A DNA stretch of 64,000 bases from Pseudoxanthomonas beigongshangi (GCF_016820515.1 NZ_JADHDV010000018.1:1-64000), one strand, 5' to 3'; counted from the stretch's first letter, positions 45,170 through 55,077 are shown. Numbers and translations: made by a program. Notes: generated by a model not told the origin, from the sequence alone.

Positions 45170-45907
45170 TCAGTCGCCCTGGAAGCCATCCGCGCGGAAA
45201 GTCAGTACCAGCGTATCGCGGTGACCCGCCTGCCCTTCAACGGGCTGGATGGGGGTGGATTCGTGGATCACCCGGGCATCATCCAGGAACATCAGTGACC
45301 AGGGCGCTTCCAGTGTGAAGCGCTGCCCGTCCGGGCCAGCCGCCTCGAACACCCGGGTTTCGCCGCCCTTGATGCCGACCCGATCCACCAGCATCACCGC
45401 CACGAAATCCACGCCGTCGCGATGGGCGCCCTCGGGCGTGGGGCGGCCGATGCCGTCGGTGGTGTCGATGCGGAACTGGTGGGCTTCGACATACCAGGCA
45501 CGCGCGCCTTTCAGCTCGGAGCAGACCCGGCCCAGCGCCATGAGCAGATGCCGCCACAGCGGATGGCCAGCGGTTTCCGGCCGCATCGGCTCGAACCAGC
45601 GGCGCATGCCACCGTGCAGCGCGTTGTAGTCCAGCGACTGCCAATGCGCGCGATGTGGCGCCTGGCCCAACTCATCGCCCTCGACGACGAAACAGGAATG
45701 CCGCCGTCGCCGATAGCGTCCGCCGTCCTTCAGATACTCATCGACCGCCAGGTGGTCCCAGTCCGGCTTGAACACGTCCAGGGCGGGGACCGGAAAGCCG
45801 CACAGTTCGCCGACGGCGGCCGGCTCGAGCACGGCATAGCCGCGCTGGCGCATCTGCGGCAGCAGTTGCGCGGCGGGAATGAAGGGCGGCAGGAACGTCG
45901 CGACCAT
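45170..45907 (-). CDS. 2OG-Fe dioxygenase family protein (BsmA/IDO-like)
   Basis: A 245-residue member of the 2OG-Fe dioxygenase family related to isoleucine 4-hydroxylase. The HxD iron ligands are in EGAHRDGVDF, the distal His in GHRDTLVLTF, where an arginine is positioned to bind 2-oxoglutarate. The central HSCFVVEGD-YRRRR region is typical. Substrate (probably a free amino acid) is unknown. The start MVATFLPPF has ribosome site GAGGA; a terminator stem lies only about 18 bases upstream of it, after tRNA-Gln. Confidence 0.82.
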   Translation of the reverse strand: MVATFLPPFIPAAQLLPQMRQRGYAVLEPAAVGELCGFPVPALDVFKPDWDHLAVDEYLKDGGRYRRRRHSCFVVEGDELGQAPHRAHWQSLDYNALHGGMRRWFEPMRPETAGHPLWRHLLMALGRVCSELKGARAWYVEAHQFRIDTTDGIGRPTPEGAHRDGVDFVAVMLVDRVGIKGGETRVFEAAGPDGQRFTLEAPWSLMFLDDARVIHESTPIQPVEGQAGHRDTLVLTFRADGFQGD

Positions 45908-45923
45908 CACATGGTCCTCGGCA

Positions 45924-45955
45924 AAAGCAAAAACCCGCACGAGGCGGGCTTTTGC
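45924..45955 (-). terminator. intrinsic terminator after tRNA-Gln
   Basis: On the minus strand GCCCGC...GCGGG forms a short stem followed by TTTTTGCTTTT, and longer arms AGCAAAA/TTTTGCT pair outside it. It ends the rpsI-tRNA transcript but leaves almost no room before the dioxygenase gene. Confidence 0.85.
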
Positions 45956-46000
45956 TGGATTCCGGTTCCCTGGCGAGGCCAGAGTGACCGGTCTTCGAAT

Positions 46001-46075
46001 TGGCAGCCCCGGATGGATTCGAACCACCGAATGCCTGAGTCAGAGTCAGGTGCCTTACCGCTTGGCGACGGGGCT
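46001..46075 (-). tRNA. tRNA-Gln (anticodon CTG)
   Basis: A full cloverleaf can be drawn: acceptor arms AGCCCCG and CGGGGCT, anticodon stem CCTGA/TCAGG around loop CTCTGAC (anticodon CTG, reads CAG), and T-arm with GGTTCGAATCC. The 3' CCA is encoded. It lies 21 bases after the rpsI stop, in the same direction, and before a terminator. Confidence 0.95.
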
Positions 46076-46096
46076 GTAAAACGTGTGGAGCGTAGT

Positions 46097-46489
46097 TTAG
46101 CGCTTCGAGAACTGGGTTGCACGACGTGCTTTGTGCAGACCGACCTTCTTGCGCTCGACCTCGCGGGCGTCGCGGGTCACGAAGCCGGCCTTGCGCAGCT
46201 CGGTCTTCAGGGTTTCGTCATACTCCACCAGCGCGCGGGCGATGCCCAGGCGGATGGCGCCGGCCTGGCCGGTGGTACCGCCGCCGGAAGCGGTGGCGAC
46301 GATGTCGAAATTCTCGGTGTTCTTGGTCAGTTCCAGCGGCTGGCGCACGATCATGCGCGCGGTCTCACGGCCAAAGAACTCGTCCAGCGGACGGCCATTG
46401 ACGGTGATGTTGCCGGTGCCCTTGCGCAGGAACACGCGGGCGGTGGAAGACTTGCGACGGCCGGTGCCGTAGTTCTGAGTGATAGCCAT
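46097..46489 (-). CDS. rpsI: 30S ribosomal protein S9
   Basis: Small-subunit ribosomal protein, 130 residues, with the conserved [14 protein letters not shown] start, the glycine-rich [14 protein letters not shown] and the basic C-terminus [11 protein letters not shown] that reaches the P site. It is 2 bases after rplM, the usual bacterial pair. Start [10 protein letters not shown] confirmed by the family. tRNA-Gln follows. Confidence 0.98.
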   Translation of the reverse strand: MAITQNYGTGRRKSSTARVFLRKGTGNITVNGRPLDEFFGRETARMIVRQPLELTKNTENFDIVATASGGGTTGQAGAIRLGIARALVEYDETLKTELRKAGFVTRDAREVERKKVGLHKARRATQFSKR

Positions 46490-46491
46490 GA

Positions 46492-46920
46492 TTAGATGTC
46501 CAGGACCTGCGGCTGCTGAGCGGCGTGCGGATGATTCGGGCCGGCGTAGACCTTGAGCTTGCGGTACATGTCGCGGCCCAGCGGGCCCTTCGGCAGCATG
46601 CCCTTCACGGCGGTCTCGATCACTCGCTCCGGATGACGTTCCAGCGCCTGCGCCAGGGTTTCCGTCTTCAGGTTGCCGATGTAGCCGGTGAAGCGGTGGT
46701 ACTTCTTGTCCGCCAGCTTGTTGCCGGTCACCGCGATCTTCTCGGCGTTGATCACGACGAGGTAATCGCCGGTATCGACGTGCGGGGTGTAGACGGGCTT
46801 GTGCTTGCCACGCAGGCGGCGGGCCAGTTCGGTGGACAGACGGCCGAGCGTCTTGCCGGTGGCGTCGACGAGATACCAGTCGCGCTGGACGGTCTCGGAC
46901 TTGGCGGTGAAGGTCTTCAT
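46492..46920 (-). CDS. rplM: 50S ribosomal protein L13
   Basis: Large-subunit ribosomal protein of 142 residues. Conserved blocks are [27 protein letters not shown] and [20 protein letters not shown]. First gene of the rplM-rpsI operon, with a long upstream gap (220 bases, divergent from coq7) that will hold its promoter. In E. coli L13 autoregulates this operon; whether that holds here is not visible. Confidence 0.98.
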   Translation of the reverse strand: MKTFTAKSETVQRDWYLVDATGKTLGRLSTELARRLRGKHKPVYTPHVDTGDYLVVINAEKIAVTGNKLADKKYHRFTGYIGNLKTETLAQALERHPERVIETAVKGMLPKGPLGRDMYRKLKVYAGPNHPHAAQQPQVLDI

Positions 46921-47142
46921 GACGGAACTCTAGGTGTGGGTCGGGCGGATTGCGCCGGCGGGCGCCGACGGAACTTTGCCACGCGATGTGAAGGGTGGAG
47001 CGAAAGAAGCGGGATTGTACTGGTCGGTCGAGCGGCGTGCAAGTCGGCCCCCTGGCGGAATCCGGGCGGCGGCGCTCGCCGGGTTGGCAGGGGAAGCGTC
47101 GGGGGCGAGAATCCGTCCACCCCACTCGCCACTGCCCGTCCC

Positions 47143-47787
47143 ATGCGTCCGCTCCGCCTGCACACCCCGCTGGACCAGTTCCTGATCGAGACCCAGCGCG
47201 CCCTGGAAACCGTGTTCGGCAGCCCGGCCGCGCAGCGCCCGAACCCGGCCGGGGACACCCCGGAGGTCGAACTGGACGCCGGCGAGCGCCGCCACGCGGC
47301 CGGACTGATGCGGATCAACCATGTCGGCGAGGTCTGCGCGCAGGGCCTGTACTTCGGCCAGGCGGCCGTCGCACGCGACGATGCGACGAAGGCCCACCTG
47401 CTGGAAGCCGCCCAGGAGGAGACCGACCACCTGGCCTGGTGCGCCGACCGCCTGCGCGAGCTGGACAGCCGGCCGAGCCTGTTCAATCCGCTCTGGTACG
47501 GCGGCAGCTACGCCCTGGGCGCGCTCGCGGGCCTGCGCGGCGACGGCTGGAGCCTGGGTTTCGTGGTGGAAACCGAACACCAGGTCGAAGCGCACCTGGA
47601 CGAGCATCTGGAAACCCTGCCGGAGGCGGATCTGCGCAGCCGCGAGATCCTCAAGGTGATGAAGGCCGACGAGGCCCGCCACGCCGAGCACGCCGAACAG
47701 GCCGGCGCGCGGGTGTTGCCACCGCCGATTCCCACCCTGATGGCCGCCGCCTCGCGGTTCATGAAGACGGTCGCCTACCGCCTGTAG
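47143..47787 (+). CDS. coq7: ubiquinone biosynthesis monooxygenase Coq7
   Basis: Di-iron hydroxylase of ubiquinone synthesis (hydroxylation of demethoxyubiquinone). The four-helix ferritin-like motif supplies iron ligands: [32 protein letters not shown] and [11 protein letters not shown]. It is 214 residues, a typical bacterial Coq7 that replaces UbiF. Start [13 protein letters not shown] was chosen because the frame upstream is low-complexity. It is divergent from rplM. Confidence 0.95.
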   Translation: MRPLRLHTPLDQFLIETQRALETVFGSPAAQRPNPAGDTPEVELDAGERRHAAGLMRINHVGEVCAQGLYFGQAAVARDDATKAHLLEAAQEETDHLAWCADRLRELDSRPSLFNPLWYGGSYALGALAGLRGDGWSLGFVVETEHQVEAHLDEHLETLPEADLRSREILKVMKADEARHAEHAEQAGARVLPPPIPTLMAAASRFMKTVAYRL

Positions 47788-47895
47788 CTGGTCCGGAAAG
47801 CCATCTTTACGGCCCCACCGCCCCGCCCCCCGCTTCTTGCCCTTTCCTGAAGCGACAGGATCCGCCGGCACGTCCGTCCCGATCGGAGTCACGGC

Positions 47896-47922
47896 AAATG
47901 GGTCCCGGCCTTGCCCGGGACC
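47896..47922 (+). repeat. dispersed intergenic repeat, copy 1
   Basis: AAATGGGTCCCGGC followed by a short palindrome (CCCGGGACC) lies between coq7 and the SugE-like gene. The same start occurs at 57523. Confidence 0.55.
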
Positions 47923-47973
47923 ACGGCGCATCGCCATGCGCCAGCCGGAAACGGCGATGGCGCCCGGGGCCAC

Positions 47974-48294
47974 TTACCCGTTCGAGGTGAGCTTGAGCCC
48001 GGCGATGCCGGCGATGATCAGGCCGATGCAGACCAGCCGCGCCACCGTGGCCGGCTCCTTCAGCACCAGCATGCCGAGCAGGGCGGTGCCCACGGCGCCG
48101 ATGCCCACCCAGATCGCGTAACCGGTACCGAGCGGGATCTGCTTGAGCGCCGTCGCCAGCAGCCAGAAGCTGGCCACCATCGCGACCACCGTGATCAGGC
48201 TCGGCCACAGCCGGCTGAAACCTTCCGAATACTTCAGGCCCATCGCCCATACCACTTCCAGCAGGCCGGCCAGCACCAGATATACCCACGCCAT
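47974..48294 (-). CDS. gdx: guanidinium exporter of the SMR family (Gdx/SugE)
   Basis: Four-helix small multidrug resistance protein of the Gdx (formerly SugE) subgroup, which exports guanidinium in exchange for protons. The catalytic glutamate is Glu13 in [19 protein letters not shown], with the Gdx-typical W-x-M-G-x-K-x-S pattern. [19 protein letters not shown] is the conserved helix 3 region. It is 106 residues. A recognisable guanidine-II riboswitch lies in its leader, which settles the substrate better than the protein sequence does. Ribosome site GGAGGAAAG. Confidence 0.93.
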   Translation of the reverse strand: MAWVYLVLAGLLEVVWAMGLKYSEGFSRLWPSLITVVAMVASFWLLATALKQIPLGTGYAIWVGIGAVGTALLGMLVLKEPATVARLVCIGLIIAGIAGLKLTSNG

Positions 48295-48356
48295 ACGTCT
48301 TTCCTCCAGGTTGTACCCGGGCCGCCAACGAAAAAGCGGCCCGGAACTCTCGCTCC

Positions 48357-48412
48357 GGACCGCCGTCGGTCCTGCTTTCGCGGCCTGCGGGCCGCGGGCG
48401 GGTCGTCCCGCC
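48357..48412 (-). promoter_or_regulatory. guanidine-II (mini-ykkC) riboswitch
   Basis: On the minus strand two perfect 6-pair stems each cap the family's ACGR tetraloop: GGCGGG-ACGA-CCCGCC (48397-48412) then GGACCG-ACGG-CGGTCC (48357-48372), joined by a 24-base linker that itself forms CGCGGCC/GGCCGCG. It ends 62 bases before the gdx start. Such leaders raise expression when guanidine binds. A further strong stem (CCGGGCCGC/GCGGCCCGG) separates it from the ribosome site. Confidence 0.88.
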
Positions 48413-48475
48413 TGATTTGCGCGCCAGTGTGAACCCGCGCGCCCGAACCGGATGTAACCGGCGCAGGCCCGCCGA

Positions 48476-49270
48476 TTACTCGGACAGGTTGCGCCCGTGG
48501 AACAGTTCCTCGATCTCACGCTTGAGCAGCGCCTCGATCTTCATCCGTTCCTTGAACGACAGGTTCTTGGCCTTCTCTTCGAACAGGTACTGATCCAGGT
48601 CGAAGTCCTTCAGGTGCATCTTCGTGTGGAAGATGTTTTCCTGGTAGACGTTGACGTCGAACATCTCGTAGCGCGACTTGATGTTGTTCGCCAGGAAGTT
48701 CTGGATCGAGTTGATCTTGTGATCGATGTAGTGCTTCTTGCCCTTCACGTCGCGGGTGAAGCCACGCACCCGGTAGTCCATGATGACAATGTCGGACTCC
48801 AGACTCTCGATCAGGTAGTTCAGCGCCTTCAGCGGCGAAATCACGCCGCAGGTGGCGACGTCGATGTCGGCGCGGAACGTGGCGATGCCGTGCTGCGGAT
48901 GGGTCTCCGGATAGGTGTGCACGGTGATGTGGCTCTTGTCCATGTGCGCCACCACCGCGTCGGAGATGATCTCCTTGCCTGCCTGCTTCTTGTCGATCAC
49001 CGGTTCTTCGGAGATCAGGATCGTCACCGACGCACCCTGCGGGTCGTAGTCCTGGCGGGCCACGTTGAGGATGTTGGCACCGATGATCTCCGCCACATCC
49101 GTCAGGATCTGGGTGAGGCGATCGGCGTTGTACTCTTCGTCGATGTATTCGATGTAGCGCTGGCGCTCGTCTTCGGATACGGCGTAGCACACGTCATAGA
49201 TGTTGAAGCTCAGCGCCTTGGTGAGGTTGTTGAAACCTTGCAGCCTGAGGCGAGGCAGTGGTTTTACCAC
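48476..49270 (-). CDS. speD: S-adenosylmethionine decarboxylase proenzyme
   Basis: Makes decarboxylated SAM for spermidine synthesis. It is a pyruvoyl enzyme that cuts itself; the cleavage site is KS in [15 protein letters not shown] (Lys112-Ser113), matching E. coli type enzymes (264 residues). The start is GTG, giving [13 protein letters not shown] as in Xanthomonas. It is divergent from clp, as in Xanthomonas genomes, which is one of the best indicators of family membership in the window. Confidence 0.96.
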   Translation of the reverse strand: MVKPLPRLRLQGFNNLTKALSFNIYDVCYAVSEDERQRYIEYIDEEYNADRLTQILTDVAEIIGANILNVARQDYDPQGASVTILISEEPVIDKKQAGKEIISDAVVAHMDKSHITVHTYPETHPQHGIATFRADIDVATCGVISPLKALNYLIESLESDIVIMDYRVRGFTRDVKGKKHYIDHKINSIQNFLANNIKSRYEMFDVNVYQENIFHTKMHLKDFDLDQYLFEEKAKNLSFKERMKIEALLKREIEELFHGRNLSE

Positions 49271-49452
49271 GGCAGCGGTCCCTCTTTGGGGGTAATGGGG
49301 AAGGGGCGGAATTATGGGGCAAACGACGTGACAACGAAATGTCCGGGGCCGACGGCCGGCCGACGCGGGTTTGGCCCGGCGCTTGCATGGCCCGGGTTTG
49401 CCGTCCGGGGCGTATTGGGACTAAGCTTCCTGAATTCACCGCCCCGACCATC

Positions 49453-50139
49453 ATGAGCCCTGGCCTGCCTCTTTCCGCCCCCGCTCGCACCGCCGCCAGC
49501 CCACTGACGCCGGATGCAGCCACGATCGAGCGTTTCCTCGCCCACAGCCATCGCCGGCGCTATCCCGCTCGGGCCGATGTGTTCCGCCCGGGGGATCCCG
49601 CCGGCACACTCTACTATGTGGTCAGCGGTTCCGTGAGCATCATCACGGAAGAAGATGACGACCGCGAGTTGGTGCTCGGCTATTTCGGCGGCGGCGAGTT
49701 CGTCGGCGAGATGGGCCTGTTCATCGAGTCCGACCGGCGGGAAGTCATCCTGCGGACCCGGACCCAGTGCGAACTGGCCGAGATCAGCTACGAGCGCCTG
49801 CACCAGTTGTTCCTGGGCTCGCTGTCGGCGGATGCGCCCAAGCTGCTCTACGCCATCGGCGCGCAGCTTTCGCGCCGGTTGCTGGATACCAGCAGGAAAG
49901 CCAGCCGGCTGGCCTTCCTGGACGTCACCGACCGCATCGTGCGCACCCTGCACGATCTGGCCCGCGAGCCGGAGGCGATGAGCCATCCGCAGGGTACCCA
50001 GCTGCGCGTGTCGCGCCAGGAACTGGCCCGTCTGGTGGGCTGCTCCCGCGAGATGGCTGGCCGCGTGCTGAAGAAGCTGCAGGCCGACGGCACGCTGCAC
50101 GCGCGCGGCAAGACCGTGGTGCTGTACGGCACGCGCTGA
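49453..50139 (+). CDS. clp: CRP-like global regulator Clp
   Basis: Xanthomonas-type Clp, a CRP/FNR-family transcription factor that controls extracellular enzymes, motility and virulence-like traits and is switched off by cyclic di-GMP in that genus. The cNMP-type beta-roll spans about residues 25-125 (DPAGTLYYVVSGSVSIITEE, FVGEMGLFIES), the dimer helix follows, and the winged helix-turn-helix is LRVSRQELARLVGCSREMAG (about 184-203). Most of the 228 residues match the Xanthomonas protein as I remember it; only the first 20 differ. Start MSPGLPLSAP. Confidence 0.96.
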   Translation: MSPGLPLSAPARTAASPLTPDAATIERFLAHSHRRRYPARADVFRPGDPAGTLYYVVSGSVSIITEEDDDRELVLGYFGGGEFVGEMGLFIESDRREVILRTRTQCELAEISYERLHQLFLGSLSADAPKLLYAIGAQLSRRLLDTSRKASRLAFLDVTDRIVRTLHDLAREPEAMSHPQGTQLRVSRQELARLVGCSREMAGRVLKKLQADGTLHARGKTVVLYGTR

Positions 50140-50244
50140 CGGGTCACATTGATTGCTCCGCCGGGTCCAGATGGACCCGGCCTCCCCGCCTCCGGTTATC
50201 CTGACCGCGCAAACCGGGCATTCCTGCCCCACGGGAAGCGCTGG

Positions 50245-50994
50245 ATGGCGTTTGGAAGCGAGTTCTACTGGTTCATCCTCATCGGCCTGGGCGCGCAACT
50301 GGTGGATGGCGCGCTGGGCATGGCCTTCGGGCTGGTCTCCTCGTCGATCCTGCTGGGCATGGGCCTGCCGCCGGCGGCGGTGAGCGCGAGCGTCCACACG
50401 GCCGAGGTCTTCACCACGGGCGTCTCGGGCGCCTCGCATGCCTATTTCCGCAACATCGACAAGCGCCTGTTCTGGCGCCTGACCCTGTCCGGCGCGCTCG
50501 GCGGGGTGATTGGCGCCTACGTGCTCACCCGGCTGCCCGGCGAGGCCATCCGTCCCTTCGTCTACCTGTACCTGCTGTTGCTGTCGATCCTGATCCTGTT
50601 GCGCTCGTTCGGCCGCTTCATGCCGAAAAAGCAGATCCAGCGGGTGCCCGTGCTGGGCTTTTTCGCCGGACTGCTGGATGCCAGCGGCGGCGGCGGCTGG
50701 GGCCCGTTGGCGACCTCGACCCTGCTTGCCGGCGGCGGCAAGGCGCGCACCACCATCGGCACGGTCAACGCGGCCGAGTTCGTCATCACCCTCGCCGTTT
50801 CGCTGACCTTCTTCCTGACCATCGGCCTGCAGCACCTGGAAATCGTGCTGGGCCTGCTGATCGGCGGCGTGCTCGCCGCACCGCTGGCGGCCTATCTGGT
50901 GCGCCATGTGCCGGAGCGCGTCGTGCTGACCGTGGTGGGCGTGCTGGTCCTGTGCATCAGCCTGTACCACATCGGCGCGGCCTGGCTGTTCTGA
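50245..50994 (+). CDS. sulfite exporter TauE/SafE family permease
   Basis: Eight-helix membrane protein of the TauE/SafE family, 249 residues. The repeat hallmarks are visible: VDGALGMAFGLVSSSILLGMG in the first half and GLLDASGGGGWGPLATSTLL in the second. It may export sulfite, sulfonates or organic acids; context (clp and a zinc-ribbon protein) does not tell which. Start MAFGSEFYW chosen as the first Met just before helix 1. Confidence 0.88.
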   Translation: MAFGSEFYWFILIGLGAQLVDGALGMAFGLVSSSILLGMGLPPAAVSASVHTAEVFTTGVSGASHAYFRNIDKRLFWRLTLSGALGGVIGAYVLTRLPGEAIRPFVYLYLLLLSILILLRSFGRFMPKKQIQRVPVLGFFAGLLDASGGGGWGPLATSTLLAGGGKARTTIGTVNAAEFVITLAVSLTFFLTIGLQHLEIVLGLLIGGVLAAPLAAYLVRHVPERVVLTVVGVLVLCISLYHIGAAWLF

Positions 50995-51061
50995 GCGCTG
51001 GGCAAGCCGGGCCGCGCCCGCTAACGTATCCGCCACGTTTCCCGCCGCGAGCCGCCCCGCC

Positions 51062-51436
51062 ATGCAATGCCCCAAGTGCCACCACGCGATGGAGCGACTG
51101 AACCTGCCCGAGGCCGACGTGCACCGCTGCACGCACTGCAAGGGATTGTGGTTCGACATGCGTACCCATGAACTCCTGAAGGAGCGCGTGGACGAGATCG
51201 ATACCGGAGATCCGGCGCAGGGCGAAAAATGCAACGACGTCGACCGCATCCAGTGCCCCGTCTGCATCGGCCACTGGGATCTGGTGCGCATGGTCGATCC
51301 GCAGCAGCCGCACATCTGGTTCGAGAGCTGCAAGAACTGCTACGGGCGGTTCTATGACGCCGGCGAGTACCAGGATTTCGTCCATCACGACCTGATGGAC
51401 CTGATCAGGGATTGGAACGCTCCCGAGCGACTGTAA
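51062..51436 (+). CDS. zinc-ribbon (zf-TFIIB-like) protein
   Basis: A 124-residue protein with two treble-type zinc ribbons. The first is MQCPKCHHAMERL then RCTHCKGLWFD; the second is IQCPVCIGHWDL then SCKNCYGRFYDAGEY. The family name comes from the TFIIB-like zinc finger; bacterial members are small and of unknown role. An acidic helical linker joins the ribbons. Downstream HAD and trp genes are read the other way. Confidence 0.85.
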   Translation: MQCPKCHHAMERLNLPEADVHRCTHCKGLWFDMRTHELLKERVDEIDTGDPAQGEKCNDVDRIQCPVCIGHWDLVRMVDPQQPHIWFESCKNCYGRFYDAGEYQDFVHHDLMDLIRDWNAPERL

Positions 51437-51451
51437 GTTTCGCCCGTTCCG

Positions 51452-52174
51452 TCAGGACACCGGCTCGCCACCGCGATCACGGCAGCCCCAGTTGAGGATC
51501 GGCGTGCCGGCCGGCAATACCCGCCGGAACATTTCGATCCGGCCGGGTTTCGGGTTGACCACCACCGGGGCGCGCGCGGCCTTGAGCAGCGGCAGATCGG
51601 CGCTGCTGTCCGAATAGGCCACGGCGACTTCGCCATAGCCGCGTTCGCGCAACATCCGCATCTTTTCCTCGTTGTGGCAATGACGGGTCGCGACCACCGC
51701 GCCCAGGCGCGGCCCCACCGCGGTGCCGATCACCGGCACGTCCTCGTGGGCGACGAAGCTGAGGATCGCCCGCGCCAGTTCCGGTGGTGCGCCGGTGGCC
51801 ACCACCACCCGGTCACCGGACGCGCGATGCTGGCGGAATACCTCCAGCGCCACCGGCAGCAGTCGCTGCCGCACTTCCTCGCGATGGGTGGCGACGTAGC
51901 GATCGATCAATGAGTCGAAGCTTCGGCGCCCATGCAGGCCAAAGGTACCGATCCAGATGTAGCCGGAAATGCCATGCCGGCGGGTTGGCAGGAAGGCCAC
52001 CATCGGGCCCAGCACCACCGAGGCGAGGATCGCCACGGCGGCACGCAGCGGGTTGCGCCTGATCAGCCAGGTCACCAGATGGCCGCCGGAATCGCCGGCG
52101 TACAGGGTATGGTCGAAATCGAACACCACCAGCGGCGCCTCGGGACGCGGCTTCGGGTAGGAAAGATCGCTCAT
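51452..52174 (-). CDS. HAD-superfamily IB phosphatase
   Basis: A 240-residue phosphatase of HAD subfamily IB (the SerB type). The nucleophile motif is [13 protein letters not shown], motif [13 protein letters not shown], and the late acidic motif [13 protein letters not shown] membrane-like or cap segment ([18 protein letters not shown], about 45-62) is unusual for a soluble phosphatase. It overlaps the trpC stop by ATGA but its link to tryptophan synthesis is doubtful; the substrate is unknown. Confidence 0.87.
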   Translation of the reverse strand: MSDLSYPKPRPEAPLVVFDFDHTLYAGDSGGHLVTWLIRRNPLRAAVAILASVVLGPMVAFLPTRRHGISGYIWIGTFGLHGRRSFDSLIDRYVATHREEVRQRLLPVALEVFRQHRASGDRVVVATGAPPELARAILSFVAHEDVPVIGTAVGPRLGAVVATRHCHNEEKMRMLRERGYGEVAVAYSDSSADLPLLKAARAPVVVNPKPGRIEMFRRVLPAGTPILNWGCRDRGGEPVS

Positions 52175-52965
52175 GACGCGAAGAATAGCTGACGCAACGC
52201 CTCGCCCGGTTCGTCCGCGCGCATGAAGGTCTCGCCGACCAGGAACGCGTTGACCCCGGCCGCGCGCATCCGTGCCACATCGTCCGGTACCAGGATGCCG
52301 CTCTCGGTCACCAGCAGCCGGTCGCGCGGCACCGCGTCCTTCATCGCCAACGTGGTCTCCAGCGAGACTTCGAAGGTGCGCAGGTTGCGGTTGTTGATGC
52401 CTACCAGCGGCACCGGCACCTGCAGGGCACGCTCCAGCTCGTCGATATCGTGCACTTCCACCAGCACGTCCATGTCCAGCTGCATCGCCAGGCCGGACAG
52501 ATCGACCAGTTGGTTGTCATCCAGCGCGGCGACGATCAGCAGGATGCAGTCGGCCCCCAGCACGCGCGCTTCGTATACCTGGTAAGGATCGATGGTGAAG
52601 TCCTTGCGCAGGACCGGCAGCGTGCAGGCCTCGCGTGCCTGCCGCAGGTAGTCGTCGGCGCCCTGGAAGAAATCCACGTCGGTCAGCACCGACAGGCAGG
52701 CCGCGCCGCCGAACTCGTAGCTCACCGCGATGTCGGCCGGGCGGAAGTCGGGCCGGATCACGCCCTTGGACGGACTGGCCTTCTTCACCTCCGCAATCAC
52801 CGCCGGGTCGCCCTGCGCGATCATCGCGTTGAGCGCATCGGCGAAGCCGCGCGTGTCGGGCACGTCGGCGGCACGCGCGACCAGTTCGGCCAGCGGCACG
52901 CGGGCGCTGCGCTCGGCGATTTCCCCGGTCTTGCGGGCGAGGATGGTGTTGAGGATGTCGCTCAT
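52171..52965 (-). CDS. trpC: indole-3-glycerol phosphate synthase
   Basis: Ring-closing enzyme of tryptophan synthesis, a TIM barrel of 264 residues. Conserved elements are [16 protein letters not shown] (catalytic Lys), [51 protein letters not shown] and ESGI. It is monofunctional (no TrpF part). It follows the ABM gene in the same direction, with a HAD gene after it. Confidence 0.96.
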   Translation of the reverse strand: MSDILNTILARKTGEIAERSARVPLAELVARAADVPDTRGFADALNAMIAQGDPAVIAEVKKASPSKGVIRPDFRPADIAVSYEFGGAACLSVLTDVDFFQGADDYLRQAREACTLPVLRKDFTIDPYQVYEARVLGADCILLIVAALDDNQLVDLSGLAMQLDMDVLVEVHDIDELERALQVPVPLVGINNRNLRTFEVSLETTLAMKDAVPRDRLLVTESGILVPDDVARMRAAGVNAFLVGETFMRADEPGEALRQLFFAS

Positions 52966-53015
52966 GGGGTTCCGATCAATGTCCAGTCTTCGGTGGTGCG
53001 GCGGCGCGGGAAGTC

Positions 53016-53357
53016 CTAGCCGCGATCCCAGCCGTAGGCGCGTTCCACCTTGGCCACGCGCAGTTCGAAGTGATCGTACCAGTCGCGCCGGCCCTGCTCC
53101 CGCGCCGCGGTGTGCTCGGCGTGCTGCCGCCAGGCGCGGATCGCGTCCTCGCTGTCCCAGTACGCCACGGTGATGCCGAAGCCGTCAGCCCCCCGGGTCG
53201 ACTCGATGCCCAGGAAGCCTGGCTGCTGCACGGCCAGTTCGACCATCCGCTGGGCCATCGCGCCATAGCCCGGATCATCCTGGCCGTTGCGTTGAGAGGA
53301 AAAGATCACCGCGTAGTACGGCGGCTTGGGGAGCTGGGCGAAACCGTTGCCTGCCAT
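53016..53357 (-). CDS. antibiotic biosynthesis monooxygenase-like (ABM) protein
   Basis: A 113-residue dimeric alpha/beta-barrel protein of the ABM superfamily, with the family pattern [29 protein letters not shown] and [17 protein letters not shown]. It is usually a small heme- or quinone-active enzyme or a stress protein; the role here is unknown. It sits between trpD and trpC with only 2 bases to the trpD stop, so it is transcribed with them. Confidence 0.85.
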   Translation of the reverse strand: MAGNGFAQLPKPPYYAVIFSSQRNGQDDPGYGAMAQRMVELAVQQPGFLGIESTRGADGFGITVAYWDSEDAIRAWRQHAEHTAAREQGRRDWYDHFELRVAKVERAYGWDRG

Positions 53358-53359
53358 GT

Positions 53360-54400
53360 CTACTTCCCTTCCCCGGCCAGGCGCCGGGTGGTCTCGACGA
53401 AGGATTGCAGCCGCGCGGCCGCGCGACCGTCGGTGATGGCTTCACGTGCGCGGACGATGCCGTCCTCGATGCTGTCGGCCACGCCGGCCACGTACAGCGC
53501 CGCCCCGGCATTGAGCGCGACGATATCGCGTGCCGGTCCGGGCTTGTTGTCCAGCACGCCCAGCAGGATCGCCTTCGACTCGGCGGCATCGGCCACGCGC
53601 AGGTTGCGGCTGGCGGACATGGCGATGCCGAAATCCTCCGGATGCACTTCGTACTCGCGCACCACGCCGTCGCGCAGTTCGCCGACCAGGGTGGCCGCGC
53701 CCAGCGACAGTTCGTCCATGCCGTCCCGGCCCCACACCACCAGCGCGCGTTCGGCGCCCAGTTCTTGCATCACCCGCGCCTGGATGCCGACCAGGTCGGG
53801 ATGGAACACGCCCATCAGGATGTTGGGCGCACCGGCCGGATTGGTCAGCGGACCGAGGATGTTGAAAATCGTGCGCACGCCCATTTCGCGGCGGACCGGG
53901 GCGACCACCTTCATCGCCGGATGATGTACCGGCGCGAACATGAAGCCGATGCCGGCCTGTTCGATGGAACTCGCCACCTGTTCCGGTTGCAGTTCGATCG
54001 CCGCGCCCAGCGCTTCCAGCACGTCGGCGCTGCCGGACTTGGAGGACACGCTGCGGTTGCCGTGCTTGGCGACCTTGGCGCCGGCCGCCGCGGCCACGAA
54101 CATCGAACAGGTGGAGATGTTGAAGGTGTGCGAGCCGTCGCCGCCGGTGCCGACGATATCGACCAGATGGCGGGTGTCGGCAATCGGCACCGGCCGCGAG
54201 AACTCGCGCATCACCGTGGCGGCGCCGGCGATCTCGCCGACGGTTTCCTTCTTGACCCGCAGGCCGGTGAGGATGGCCGAGGTCATCGTCGGCGACACGT
54301 CGCCGCGCATGATCTGGCGCATCAGGTCGACCATCTCGTCGTGGAAGATCTCGCGGTGCTCGATGGTCCGTTGCAGCGCTTCCTGGGGGGTAAGGGGCAT
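53360..54400 (-). CDS. trpD: anthranilate phosphoribosyltransferase
   Basis: Transfers phosphoribose to anthranilate. Glycine-rich phosphate loop [14 protein letters not shown], the [21 protein letters not shown] block and the metal-binding region GRDGMDEL are all intact in 346 residues. The start [11 protein letters not shown] was chosen because the upstream frame is low-complexity. It lies 52 bases after trpG. Confidence 0.96.
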   Translation of the reverse strand: MPLTPQEALQRTIEHREIFHDEMVDLMRQIMRGDVSPTMTSAILTGLRVKKETVGEIAGAATVMREFSRPVPIADTRHLVDIVGTGGDGSHTFNISTCSMFVAAAAGAKVAKHGNRSVSSKSGSADVLEALGAAIELQPEQVASSIEQAGIGFMFAPVHHPAMKVVAPVRREMGVRTIFNILGPLTNPAGAPNILMGVFHPDLVGIQARVMQELGAERALVVWGRDGMDELSLGAATLVGELRDGVVREYEVHPEDFGIAMSASRNLRVADAAESKAILLGVLDNKPGPARDIVALNAGAALYVAGVADSIEDGIVRAREAITDGRAAARLQSFVETTRRLAGEGK

Positions 54401-54452
54401 GGTGTGATTCCCGCGTGGCTGGTTGGCGGCGTGGGGCGGCCGACCGGTGGCG

Positions 54453-55031
54453 CTATCGTTCAAGGAAATTCTTGAGCAGGGCGTGGCCATGCTCGGTCAG
54501 GATGGACTCGGGGTGGAACTGCACGCCTTCCACCGGGAACTCCCGGTGACGCAGTCCCATGATCTCCTCGAACGAGCCGTCCTCGTTCTCGGTCCAGGCG
54601 GTGATCTCCAGCGCGTCCGGCAGCGAGCCGCGCTCGACCACCAGCGAGTGGTAGCGGGTGGCCTCGTAGGCATCCGGCAAACCGGCGAACACGCCCCGAC
54701 CCTCGTGACGGATGCGCGAGGTCTTGCCGTGCATGATCTGGCCGGCACGGATCACCTTGCCGCCGTAGGCCTGGCCGATGCCCTGGTGGCCCAGGCACAC
54801 GCCGAGGATCGGCGTATTCCGTCCCAGCGATTCAATCACGTCCAGCGAGACACCGGCCTCGTTGGGCGTGCACGGACCGGGCGAAATGACGATGCGTTCC
54901 GGCGCGAGCCGCACGATTTCGTCCACCGTCAGCGCATCGTTGCGCACCACCTTCACCTCGGCGCCCAGCGACTGCAGGTACTGCACGAGGTTGTAGGTGA
55001 AGCTGTCGTAGTTGTCGATCATCAGGAGCAT
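54453..55031 (-). CDS. trpG: anthranilate synthase component II (glutamine amidotransferase)
   Basis: Supplies ammonia from glutamine to TrpE. Class I amidotransferase triad: Cys in [16 protein letters not shown], His and Glu in [12 protein letters not shown]. The start motif [17 protein letters not shown] and [13 protein letters not shown] are typical. It is 192 residues. It could also serve p-aminobenzoate synthase (PabA) since the two are alike, but the adjacent trpD points to trpG. A SIMPL-family gene lies between it and trpE. Confidence 0.95.
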   Translation of the reverse strand: MLLMIDNYDSFTYNLVQYLQSLGAEVKVVRNDALTVDEIVRLAPERIVISPGPCTPNEAGVSLDVIESLGRNTPILGVCLGHQGIGQAYGGKVIRAGQIMHGKTSRIRHEGRGVFAGLPDAYEATRYHSLVVERGSLPDALEITAWTENEDGSFEEIMGLRHREFPVEGVQFHPESILTEHGHALLKNFLER

Positions 55032-55077
55032 GCGGAACTCCCCTCTTTCATTTCGATGGAAAGAGGAATGCGGGGGG

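Noticed and set aside
49271-49452. Clp/CRP binding site TGTGA-N6-TCACA between speD and clp
   Set aside because: The nearest match has too many mismatches in both halves to call.
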